Source of the DNA: JBBDXA01 sp040902585
Lineage (GTDB): Bacteria; Planctomycetota; Phycisphaerae; Phycisphaerales; Phycisphaeraceae
Assembly (NCBI GenBank): GCA_040902585.1
Contig: JBBDXA010000234.1
Coordinates: forward strand, 1-12,683
DNA length: 12,683 bases
Direction of reading: 5' to 3'
Within the stretch, counting starts at the first letter, position 1; each line of letters starts with the position of its first letter. Below the pieces are notes generated by a model. That model saw nothing but the letters and a program-made list of their open reading frames with translations. It ran no database searches and was not told the origin of the DNA. The position numbers and the translations under genes were made by a program. This document shows, piece after piece, positions 6,818-12,683 of this stretch.

Positions 6818-7942
6818 ATGCCTTCCACCACCCTTCGCCAATCCATCCTCGCCGGCGCACGACGCCTCGTCGTGAAGTTCGGCACGCAGTTGCTCACCGG
6901 CGACGACGGACATCTCGACGTGGCGTACATCCACGAGATGGCGTCGCAGATCGCGGCCCTGCGCAAGGACGGCTATGAGATCACCGTCGTTTCCAGCGGC
7001 GCGATCGGCGCGGGGTTGGCGGAGTTGAAGATGGACAAGCGACCCCGCGATGTGGCGGAACTTCAGGCCGTCGCGGCTGTCGGCCAGCGCAGACTGATGA
7101 CGTACCTGCACGACGCCTTCCTTCCGCACAGCCTGGGCGTCGGGCAGGTGCTCGTCACCCGCGGCGACTTCGATGACCGTCAGCGTTATCTGAACATCCG
7201 CAACTGCATCACCCACCTGCATCGCCTCGGCTGCGTGCCGATCCTCAATGAGAACGACACGGTCGCCGTCGAAGAGCTTCGCTTCGGCGACAACGACCAG
7301 CTTGCCGCGCTCACTTGCAACGCGCTTCGGGCTGATGCCCTGATCCTGCTCACCGTCGTCAACGGCCTGCTCGATGAGAAGGGCCAGCGCATCGACTTGG
7401 TCGACGAACTCGCCGCGGTGCAGGGCCATGTGCGCGCGGAAAAATCCAGGCTCGGCTCCGGCGGCATGCAGAGCAAACTCACTTCGGTGGGACTTGCAAC
7501 CGAGGCGGGCGAGATCGCGGTCATCGCCAACGGCCGCGAACCCAACGTGCTGCGAAGGCTGCTCGCCGGTGAGGCGGACCTCGGCACCGTGTTCGCCCCG
7601 GCGAAAAAGAAGCTCGACGCCCGGCAGCGATGGATCGGCCTGACCAAGCGACCGGCAGGCATGCTCACCATCGACGACGGCGCGCTGGCGGCCCTGAAAC
7701 GCGGCAAGAGCCTTTTACCTGCAGGGATCAAGAAAGTCGAAGGCACATTCGATCGCGGCGATGTCATCGCGGTGCTCGACAAGGAAGGCCACGAAGTCGC
7801 CCGCGGTCTGTCGAACTACAGCGCGGATGAAACCCGCCTGATTCAGGGGCTCAAATCGTCACAACTCGGCAAGACACTCGGGCGCGAAGCTTACGATGAA
7901 GTGATTCATCGCGATCATCTGGTGATGACGGGCAAGACCTAG
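6818..7942 (+). CDS. proB: Glutamate 5-kinase
   Basis: ProB phosphorylates L-glutamate with ATP to gamma-glutamyl phosphate, the first and usually proline-inhibited step of proline synthesis. The 374-residue product matches the usual length of about 370. The amino-acid kinase domain (about residues 10-260) has VVKFGTQLLTG at the nucleotide site, then VSSGAIGAG, QAVAAVGQ, an NDTVAVEELRFGDNDQLAA block and GSGGMQSKL. A PUA domain occupies about 275-365, as in E. coli ProB. The start ATG directly precedes the conserved N-terminus and follows a pyrimidine-repeat leader without Shine-Dalgarno. It probably shares a transcript with waaA (70-nt gap), although the two pathways are unrelated. proA is not in the window. 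The stop codon lies 1 nt before a large hairpin element. Confidence 0.96.
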   Translation: MPSTTLRQSILAGARRLVVKFGTQLLTGDDGHLDVAYIHEMASQIAALRKDGYEITVVSSGAIGAGLAELKMDKRPRDVAELQAVAAVGQRRLMTYLHDAFLPHSLGVGQVLVTRGDFDDRQRYLNIRNCITHLHRLGCVPILNENDTVAVEELRFGDNDQLAALTCNALRADALILLTVVNGLLDEKGQRIDLVDELAAVQGHVRAEKSRLGSGGMQSKLTSVGLATEAGEIAVIANGREPNVLRRLLAGEADLGTVFAPAKKKLDARQRWIGLTKRPAGMLTIDDGALAALKRGKSLLPAGIKKVEGTFDRGDVIAVLDKEGHEVARGLSNYSADETRLIQGLKSSQLGKTLGREAYDEVIHRDHLVMTGKT

Positions 7943-7943
7943 A

Positions 7944-8054
7944 CGCGGTTAGCGGTCGGGCCGAGTCCGCGAGGCCCACCCTTGGGAGCGGCGTGTCTTC
8001 GGGATGCCCTCGCCACGGGTGGGCCTCGCGGACTCGGCCTCACCGCTAACCGCG
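7944..8054. repeat. Long hairpin element, copy B, between convergent genes
   Basis: A near-perfect inverted repeat has 38-nt arms, 7944-7981 and 8017-8054, which differ only at the pair 7957-7958, and a 35-nt loop. The outer termini are CGCGGTTAGCGGT and ACCGCTAACCGCG. It fills the gap between proB (stop 7940-7942) and the BtrH-like gene (stop 8057-8059). The arms match copy A at 3511-3623; the loop does not. There is no T-run and no obvious target-site duplication. A bidirectional terminator, an mRNA 3'-end stabiliser or a REP/MITE-type mobile repeat would fit. Confidence 0.9.
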
Positions 8055-8056
8055 CA

Positions 8057-9376
8057 TCACCTCGCCGCCGCGGCGAGTGCTTTGGCGGTGTTGGTTTCCA
8101 TTGCGTGAAGTTCCGCCATGCGCTGTCCGATCGATTCGAGCAACTCGCGCGCCTGCGCATCATCGAACGGTAACTCTTTGCGCATATCCATCTCGATCGC
8201 GTGCAGGTCCATGCCGCACTGATCGATCTGTTTCATCGCCTTGCCGCCCTTCTCGCGGAGCGTCTTCTCGCGTTTGCGCAGGAGTGACTTGGTCTGCTTA
8301 AACGGCTTGACGCGATCCGGCAAACACGCCTCGGCGAGCGCGGTCCACGCCTTCGCGAGGTTGCGATATTGCTCGGCACACGCGGCCAGACCTTTGCCGC
8401 CTGTGAGCGCCGCGGCTTCATTCAGAAAATCCGCGTAGAGCGGGCGCATCAGGCCGCCGCCGGTGCCTGCGGTTTCAATCGCATCGAACATATCGCGCAG
8501 CGGCAGGTAGATGCGCCCGCCTTCGGTGCCGCCGAGCTTGCCGCCCTTCCCGCCGAACACCGTCGGCCAGCCTCGCTTGTTCTTCGGATTCGCGATGAGC
8601 TTGGAACCGTCCAGCAGACCGGGCAGGTTGAAGGTGCTCAGCTTCGGCTTGATGAAGTCGCCCGCGCAGGCGCGGATGCCTTCGAGCGCAGCCTTGGCCA
8701 GCGTCTTCTCATCGAGCTTCGCCGGCGGATCGAAAGTGAGCAGACGGTTCTTGAGTGAGCAGACACGATTGCGCGTGAAGGTAAGTTCGTCGAGCGTGAG
8801 CTCCATCGGTGTCGGGCCGCGGTCGGACATGTAAGCGAGGCCCTTGGCTTCGTCGAGGCCGCAGCAGAGGGTGGAGTACATGCCGCAGGTGCCGGCCCAG
8901 CCGAGCCAGGTGAGTTTCATGGAAGAACACCAGAGCAGCGCGGGCTTGCCTGCGGCGAGAGCGTCGACCAGATGCTGCTGTGCGGCCTTGAGGCCGGCGG
9001 TTTCCTTCACGGTGGTCCTGCAGCCAAGACGTTTGAGCGGGACTTCGTACTTATCCGCGTGGGTGGAGAAGGCGTGAAAGCGGGAGACGATCGAAATGCC
9101 TGAGCCGCAGCGGTAGCCGAGCATGTACTGATCTTCGAGCGAGCAGTCCTTGGGAAGCTCCAGCGGCGGCGGGCCGAGCTTTTTCTCCCACGAGGGAATT
9201 GAAGGGCAGAACTGGTAGCCGGCCGCGATGCCGCTGGCGACGCCGAGACACATCGCTTCGCTCAGCGGCTTGCCCGTGTGCGGCGCGGTGACGCCGGCGT
9301 AGGCGAGGGCGTTTTTGAGGGCAGCGGTTTCCCAGTGGATGCCGCCGAAGTGGTTGTAACCAGGAAGAAGTGGCAT
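8057..9376 (-). CDS. BtrH N-terminal-domain-like protein of unknown role
   Basis: The 439-residue protein has no signal peptide. Its N-terminal part resembles the BtrH_N family, named after butirosin protein BtrH, an acyltransferase, and often followed by DUF4872. It shows an 'IHWETAALKNALAYAG' opening (residues 13-28), an LSEAMCLGVASGIAAGY glycine-rich segment, a central 'GKPALLWC' strand and a 'YMSDRG' segment. Related proteins usually have His-Cys at the first motif, where this one has His14-Trp15, so the presumed nucleophile is missing or lies elsewhere. The C-terminal third is helical and charged (possible coiled coil). The gene is last in the minus-strand cluster, 16 nt after the small membrane protein gene. 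GGGG lies 6 nt before the ATG. The substrate is unknown; no amino-glycoside-type cluster surrounds it. The family call is from memory of the pattern. Confidence 0.65.
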   Translation of the reverse strand: MPLLPGYNHFGGIHWETAALKNALAYAGVTAPHTGKPLSEAMCLGVASGIAAGYQFCPSIPSWEKKLGPPPLELPKDCSLEDQYMLGYRCGSGISIVSRFHAFSTHADKYEVPLKRLGCRTTVKETAGLKAAQQHLVDALAAGKPALLWCSSMKLTWLGWAGTCGMYSTLCCGLDEAKGLAYMSDRGPTPMELTLDELTFTRNRVCSLKNRLLTFDPPAKLDEKTLAKAALEGIRACAGDFIKPKLSTFNLPGLLDGSKLIANPKNKRGWPTVFGGKGGKLGGTEGGRIYLPLRDMFDAIETAGTGGGLMRPLYADFLNEAAALTGGKGLAACAEQYRNLAKAWTALAEACLPDRVKPFKQTKSLLRKREKTLREKGGKAMKQIDQCGMDLHAIEMDMRKELPFDDAQARELLESIGQRMAELHAMETNTAKALAAAAR

Positions 9377-9392
9377 CGTTTACCCCACGGAC

Positions 9393-9548
9393 TCACTTGT
9401 TCTTATTTCGAAGTACGAACACATAGTAAATCACTGCGGCGACGCCACCCACCACGGCGCCAACGAAGCCACGCTGGAGTGCCAGTCCCCAATCGATTGC
9501 TGCAAGGCCGGTGAATGGCGATGACGGATTCGAGATAAGATCGGACAT
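9393..9548 (-). CDS. Small single-helix membrane protein
   Basis: The 51-residue protein begins MSDLISNP, has one hydrophobic glycine-rich segment (about residues 26-45, GFVGAVVGGVAAVIYYVFVL) and ends in a basic RNKNK tail, so it is probably an inner-membrane peptide with a cytoplasmic C-terminus. The start was chosen because GGAG lies 8 nt upstream and codon use before it is AT-rich. Two longer starts exist: ATG at 9593 (66 residues) and GTG at 9605 (70 residues), the latter overlapping the mnmG stop as GTGA. An anti-SD-like GGAGGTGA at 9609-9602 lies upstream of the ATG at 9593, so that start is a real alternative. The gene sits between mnmG and the BtrH-like gene on the same strand. No family is recognised. 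Confidence 0.55.
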   Translation of the reverse strand: MSDLISNPSSPFTGLAAIDWGLALQRGFVGAVVGGVAAVIYYVFVLRNKNK

Positions 9549-9601
9549 AAGGGATGCTCCGTTTGTGAATGCAGTCCAAACCTCAAATAGCATAATCAAC
9601 T

Positions 9602-11563
9602 TCACCTCCCTATCGCCACGGTGAGAAGCATGATGTCCGCCGGCGTCACGCCGGCGAGCCGCGACGCTTGGCCCATCGTCGTCGGCTTGAACTTACTGAG
9701 CACGTTCTTCGCTTCCTTGCGCAGGCCGGTGATGCGCTGGTAGTCGAACGCTGAAGGCAGCGGGACTTCTTCCTGTGAGCCGAGCTTTTCAATGAGCCGG
9801 CGTTCCCGCTCGATGTAGCCGGCGTACTGCACATCAGCGATGACGCGGGAAAGGATGCGCTTCGCGCGCGCAAGCGAAGGCAGCGATTCGCCGTTGAGGC
9901 GGGCGAGCAAGGCGCTGGCATCGACATCCGGCCGGCGCACCCAATCGAGCGTGCGAACGCCTCCGATCTTGCTTCGCGACAGGCAATCGCGAAGGGCGGT
10001 GATGGCGGCGAGGCGATCCTGAAACACGCTCCACCGCGCGTCATCGACCGTGCCCAGTTCCCTGCCCAGCGGCGTGAGACGTTCATCCGTGTTGTCGCCG
10101 CGCAGGAGCAGGCGATGCTCAGCCCGACTCGTGAACATGCGATACGGCTCGCGCGGCGTCTTCGTGACCAAGTCATCCAACAGCACACCGATGTACGCCT
10201 GATCGCGCCGCAGACGCAACAGCGTTTCGCCGCGCAGGTAGCGCACGGCGTTGATGCCCGCGACGAGGCCCTGACCCGCAGCCTCTTCGTAACCACTGGT
10301 GCCGTTGATCTGCCCGGCGAGGAACAAGCCTTCAACCAGCTTGGTCATGCACGTCGCATCGATCTGGTGCGGCCAGACCATGTCGTACTCCACCGCGTAA
10401 CCGTGCCGGAGAATCTTCGCGTTCTCGCAGCCGGGCAGGTTACGCACGATCGTTTCCTGCACATCCGCGGGCAGACTGGTGGAGATGCCGTTGCAGTAGA
10501 TTTCGTTCGTCGTGAGCGATTCGGGTTCGAGGAAGACGTGATGTGAAGTCTTGTCAGCGAAGCGGACGACCTTGTCTTCGATGCTCGGGCAGTAGCGCGG
10601 GCCCTGCGTTTCGATCTGGCCGTTGTACATCGGAGCGCGGTCGAGGTTAGCGCGAATGGCATCGTGGATCGCGGCGTTGGTGTGCGTGATGTGACAGGGC
10701 CGCTGTTCAAGAACGGGAAACCTTTCCAACACCGGCGAAAGCCCACCCACTCCCGTGGGTGGGTTGCTCGCGCTCATATCACTGAACGGCACCGGCTCAT
10801 CGTCGCCGGGTTGAAGCTGAAGCGAGTCGAAATCAATCGTCTCAGCCGCAAGGCGCGGCGGCGTGCCGGTCTTAAGACGCCCCAGTTCAAAGCCCATGTC
10901 GCGCAGCGCCCCGCTGATGCTTACAGCCGTGCCTTCACCGACGCGACCGCCTTCGGTCTTGCTTTCACCCGTGTGCATCAACGCCCGCATGAAGGTGCCC
11001 GTCGTGAGCACCACCGCGCGGCAGGTGATCGCGATCGGCTTCTCCGCCAGGCTGATCGCGCTGAACTCGCCGCAGCAGTCGCCGGTCTGGCGCGGAGCGT
11101 CGTAATCCGCATCGCCCTTGTAAAGCAGACTGACGACCCGGCCTTCATCGGTGATGAATCGTTCGACGGTGCCTGCGAGGATAGTCAGGTTCGACCGCGT
11201 GCGCAGGAGGCGCTGCACCTCCGCGGCGTAGGCGTACTTGTCACTCTGACAGCGCGGGCCGCGCACCGCCGGGCCTTTGCTGGCGTTGAGCATGCGAAAC
11301 TGAATGCCGGTCGCGTCGGCGGCCAGCCCCATGAGTCCGCCCAGGGCGTCGATCTCCCGCACCATCTGCCCCTTCGCGAGCCCGCCGATGCACGGGTTGC
11401 AGGACATGGCTCCGATCTTGCGCGGGTCCATGGTGATAAGTGCGATGCCACCGCCCTGCCCCGCATCGAACTCCGAGAGCAACATGTTGGCCGCCGCCCA
11501 CGCGGCTTCCGCGCCTGCGTGGCCGCTGCCGATCACGATGATGTCAAAGTCACGTCGCTGCAT
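9602..11563 (-). CDS. mnmG: tRNA uridine-34 5-carboxymethylaminomethyl synthesis enzyme MnmG (GidA)
   Basis: MnmG is an FAD- and NADH-binding protein. With the GTPase MnmE it adds the carboxymethylaminomethyl group at C5 of wobble U34 in certain tRNAs. The 653-residue product has the dinucleotide-binding GSGHAG (12-17), SCNPCIGG with the conserved Cys55, AKGQMVREIDALGG, NASKGPAVRGPR, RYCPSIEDK with Cys325, GYEEAAGQG, and the C-terminal MFTSRAEHRLLLR. Both family cysteines are present. An extra stretch of about 16 residues near 262-280, before HITHTN, is absent from E. coli MnmG and contains a DNA palindrome (10742-10763). The ATG at 11563 gives the usual short N-terminus; a GTG at 11584 overlapping the previous stop is possible but less likely. 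A perfect TATAAT ends 6 nt before the ATG and there is no Shine-Dalgarno. mnmE is not in the window. Confidence 0.97.
   Translation of the reverse strand: MQRRDFDIIVIGSGHAGAEAAWAAANMLLSEFDAGQGGGIALITMDPRKIGAMSCNPCIGGLAKGQMVREIDALGGLMGLAADATGIQFRMLNASKGPAVRGPRCQSDKYAYAAEVQRLLRTRSNLTILAGTVERFITDEGRVVSLLYKGDADYDAPRQTGDCCGEFSAISLAEKPIAITCRAVVLTTGTFMRALMHTGESKTEGGRVGEGTAVSISGALRDMGFELGRLKTGTPPRLAAETIDFDSLQLQPGDDEPVPFSDMSASNPPTGVGGLSPVLERFPVLEQRPCHITHTNAAIHDAIRANLDRAPMYNGQIETQGPRYCPSIEDKVVRFADKTSHHVFLEPESLTTNEIYCNGISTSLPADVQETIVRNLPGCENAKILRHGYAVEYDMVWPHQIDATCMTKLVEGLFLAGQINGTSGYEEAAGQGLVAGINAVRYLRGETLLRLRRDQAYIGVLLDDLVTKTPREPYRMFTSRAEHRLLLRGDNTDERLTPLGRELGTVDDARWSVFQDRLAAITALRDCLSRSKIGGVRTLDWVRRPDVDASALLARLNGESLPSLARAKRILSRVIADVQYAGYIERERRLIEKLGSQEEVPLPSAFDYQRITGLRKEAKNVLSKFKPTTMGQASRLAGVTPADIMLLTVAIGR
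10742..10763. repeat. Perfect palindrome inside mnmG insertion
   Basis: CCCACCCAC and GTGGGTGGG are 9-bp perfect arms around a 4-nt loop (TCCC). They lie within mnmG codons for about residues 267-274, in an insertion relative to E. coli MnmG. The inner arm ends of hairpin copy B (GCCCACCC and GGGTGGGC) share the CCCACCC core. Confidence 0.75.
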
Positions 11564-11569
11564 GGCGGA

Positions 11570-11575
11570 ATTATA
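11570..11575 (-). promoter_or_regulatory. TATAAT, putative leaderless mnmG promoter
   Basis: A perfect TATAAT on the minus strand lies in the 17-nt gap after the GyrI-like gene, followed by TCCGCC and the mnmG ATG. The 6-nt spacing matches the OstA-like gene and waaA. No -35 consensus is seen. It suggests mnmG has its own leaderless transcript besides any read-through from the upstream gene. Confidence 0.5.
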
Positions 11576-11580
11576 GAGGC

Positions 11581-12207
11581 TCACTCTTCCTTCTTCGCGT
11601 CCTTGTCATCCTTCGCCGGTCGGGCGATCCCCACCTGAATCTCCACCACCGTGTTGGGCGACGCTTCGCCGTCCCAGAAGAGGTACAACTCGCGCGACTC
11701 GCCGGTGGGCTGATGTCCTGCCTTGGCGATCTGGGCATAGACCGCCTTGTAGGCCGCCTCCAGTTCCGTCAGCGGACCGGTGAAGTAGATCGAGACGCAG
11801 CGGTGGGCTTCGAGTTTGCGGATTTTGAAGCCCTCGGGAGCCTTGCAGTCGGGGCGGGCCGGGTAGCCGGTCTGGAAGGTGAACTTCTTCTTCGGGTCTT
11901 CCGTCGCGCCTTTGTAGACGAAGATCGCCGGGTAGTCGTACACCACGCCGTTCTTGCCGAGCGATTCCATCAGCGGGAAGAAGGTCTTCGTCATCGCATC
12001 CATCATGGTGTCGAAGGTGATCTCCGCTTCGCCGTAGATGAAATGCTCCAGCTCTTTGATGTCTTTCACAATCGGCGACGAGAGGTGATGCGTGGGCTTC
12101 TCAGCAGGGGCGGACTTGGGGTCCTGTGGCGCGGCTTTGTCCTGGGCGAGCGCAGGCACGACCAGCGCGGTGACGGCCAACAGTGAGAGAGCGACGATTC
12201 TGTACAT
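11581..12207 (-). CDS. Secreted GyrI-like / AraC effector-binding-fold protein
   Basis: The 208-residue protein starts with a clear signal peptide (residues 1-21, MYRIV... to an ALA cleavage site before QDK), so it should act outside the cytoplasm. After a Pro/Ala/Lys-rich linker, residues about 50-200 have the GyrI-like small-molecule-binding (AraC effector-binding) fold pattern: FFPLMESLGKNGVVYDYPAIF, then FQTGYPA, a KIRKLEAHRCVSIYFTGP strand-turn, a helix, and SRELYLFW before a final VEIQVGI strand. The C-terminus is a run of Asp, Lys and Glu. The start was placed at the ATG at 12207 because AAAGGA lies 7 nt upstream and the signal peptide begins there. An upstream in-frame ATG would add six residues. 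A binding or sensing role for a small amphipathic ligand is inference only. It is first in the minus-strand cluster, 17 nt before mnmG. Confidence 0.72.
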   Translation of the reverse strand: MYRIVALSLLAVTALVVPALAQDKAAPQDPKSAPAEKPTHHLSSPIVKDIKELEHFIYGEAEITFDTMMDAMTKTFFPLMESLGKNGVVYDYPAIFVYKGATEDPKKKFTFQTGYPARPDCKAPEGFKIRKLEAHRCVSIYFTGPLTELEAAYKAVYAQIAKAGHQPTGESRELYLFWDGEASPNTVVEIQVGIARPAKDDKDAKKEE

Positions 12208-12256
12208 GTCTGCATCCTTTCCCAAAGAGTGGATCAGTCAATCGCAATGCACGCCT

Positions 12257-12276
12257 GTGAATGTTCGATTATTCAC
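12257..12276. promoter_or_regulatory. Operator-like dyad GTGAAT-N8-ATTCAC
   Basis: Perfect 6-bp arms separated by 8 nt form a 20-bp dyad that overlaps the -10 and start region of the promoter candidate for the GyrI-like gene. The size and position suit a helix-turn-helix repressor. No regulator gene is present in the window. Confidence 0.4.
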
Positions 12277-12296
12277 CCAATGCGTCGTCGCCGCAA
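12268..12296 (-). promoter_or_regulatory. Sigma70-type promoter candidate for the GyrI-like gene
   Basis: On the minus strand TTGCGG (12296-12291) and AATAAT (12273-12268) are separated by 17 nt. The transcript would have a leader of about 55 nt with a Shine-Dalgarno (AAAGGA) before the ATG at 12207, in contrast to the leaderless pattern elsewhere in the window. Confidence 0.4.
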
Positions 12297-12329
12297 AGAG
12301 CGAAAGGATCAGGTTCAGGGATCATGGGC

Positions 12330-12471
12330 AAAGGCCTTGGTCAAGAGTAGACACGTGTCTATCCCCTTCCCCCTCCTGTGTATCTACCCATAGCTAAGTG
12401 CTGCATAGGAAAGGCCTTAGAAAATGTCTATCCCTTGTCTATCCCTTGTCTACCCCTGTCTACCCTAGACA
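12330..12471. repeat. TGTCTAYCCC repeats with a duplicated AAAGGCCTT module
   Basis: Four tandem units lie at 12425-12466: TGTCTATCCCT twice, TGTCTACCCC and TGTCTACCCT. They end in AGACA, so the last unit forms TGTCTA-CCC-TAGACA (12457-12471). A further TGTCTATCCC follows the 14-bp palindrome TAGACACGTGTCTA at 12348-12361. AAAGGCCTT occurs at 12330-12338 and again at 12410-12418, each time shortly before a TGTCTATCCC, so the stretch looks like a partial direct duplication. The function is unknown; protein-binding sites upstream of the GyrI-like gene are one option. Confidence 0.65.
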
Positions 12472-12527
12472 AAGCTGCTCGGGGCGAACCTACCGCCGGC
12501 CGGGGTAAACCGCGTGACAGGGAGAAT

Positions 12528-12559
12528 CGGCACCGCAGGGAACGATCGCGCGGGTGCCG
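12528..12559. other. Hairpin CGGCACC/GGTGCCG
   Basis: The perfect 7-bp stem CGGCACC (12528-12534) with GGTGCCG (12553-12559) can be extended by two pairs across one bulged G. It lies just downstream of the TATAAT candidate at 12574-12579 in the minus direction. No known RNA family was recognised. Confidence 0.3.
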
Positions 12560-12573
12560 GGCGGGTTGCGAAC

Positions 12574-12601
12574 ATTATACGAACTTATGGACGGAACACA
12601 A
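12574..12601 (-). promoter_or_regulatory. Promoter candidate TTGTGT-N16-TATAAT
   Basis: On the minus strand TTGTGT (12601-12596) and a perfect TATAAT (12579-12574) are 16 nt apart. It points toward the GyrI-like gene, about 360 nt away, and would put the hairpin and the TGTCTAYCCC repeats in a long leader or a separate small RNA. No gene is seen in the rest of the right edge, 12602-12683. Confidence 0.35.
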
Positions 12602-12683
12602 CAGGCGCGCGTGCCCAGGGATTCGGCGGCCAGGGCAAACGCATCTAAACCCCCGCCTTTAGCACGCAGAACAGATAGTCATC

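Noticed and set aside
12481..12580. tRNA, SRP RNA, tmRNA or RNase P RNA in the GC-rich right-hand region
   Set aside because: Looked for on both strands by conserved cores (T-loop GGTTCGA, SRP GGAAGCAGC, RNase P GAGGAAAGT). None was found; only an isolated hairpin is supported.
12573..12588. Sequence close to one arm of loxP (CATTATACGAACTTAT, one mismatch)
   Set aside because: Only one half-site is present, with no spacer or inverted second arm and no recombinase. Treated as chance overlap with a -10 promoter.
12378..12662. 94-codon plus-strand open frame across the TGTCTAYCCC repeats
   Set aside because: Basic, low-complexity translation with no start signal and no domain. It spans repeats and hairpins and is best explained as non-coding.
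12645..12683. Possible C-terminus of a minus-strand gene entering from the right edge (12 codons, then TAG)
   Set aside because: Twelve open codons are too few to support a gene; nothing recognisable. Sequence beyond 12683 would decide it.

Overview
The window reads as chromosomal housekeeping DNA of a GC-rich, diderm, lipopolysaccharide-making bacterium. Three things fit a planctomycete best, probably of the Phycisphaerae/Tepidisphaerales type: a very long LptA/LptC-like periplasmic protein, divergent forms of MetRS and Kdo transferase, and a BtrH-domain protein. This assignment is inference; there is no rRNA or marker alignment. Coding density is high, and no transposase, phage gene, tRNA, rRNA or CRISPR array was seen.

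Layout, left to right. 72-3494 (+): a 1140-residue membrane-anchored OstA/LptC-like protein. 3511-3623: a large hairpin element filling the gap between convergent genes. 3624-5249 (-): metG, methionyl-tRNA synthetase. 5250-5424: a divergent intergenic region in which octamer arrays of one consensus point outward to the two flanking genes. 5425-6747 (+): waaA, Kdo transferase. 6748-6817: a leader of tandem pyrimidine heptamers. 6818-7942 (+): proB, glutamate 5-kinase. 7944-8054: a second copy of the hairpin element, again between convergent genes. A four-gene minus-strand cluster follows, listed in transcription order: a secreted GyrI-like (effector-binding-fold) protein (11581-12207), mnmG (9602-11563), a small one-helix membrane protein (about 9393-9548), and a BtrH-N-domain protein (8057-9376). 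12208-12683 is a long gene-free region with TGTCTAYCCC repeats, dyads and two promoter candidates that read toward the GyrI-like gene.

Functional themes. The long OstA-like protein and WaaA both belong to the outer-membrane LPS pathway: transport across the periplasm, and Kdo addition to lipid A. MetG and MnmG concern tRNA charging and wobble-uridine modification. ProB starts proline synthesis. The BtrH-like and GyrI-like proteins have recognisable folds but no assignable role.

The most interesting signals are in the control and repeat layer. (1) Four genes have a -10-like hexamer (TACACT, TACAAT, TACAAT, TATAAT) 6 or 9 nt before the ATG and no Shine-Dalgarno, which points to leaderless mRNAs. 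(2) The two hairpin elements share their arms and abut stop codons almost to the base. (3) Short tandem pyrimidine repeats of three different periods (8, 7 and 10-11) lie upstream of genes. (4) A perfect palindrome sits in what looks like an in-frame insertion in mnmG. (5) Key residues look replaced in three enzymes: MetRS Trp to Phe, WaaA Glu to Gly, and BtrH Cys to Trp.
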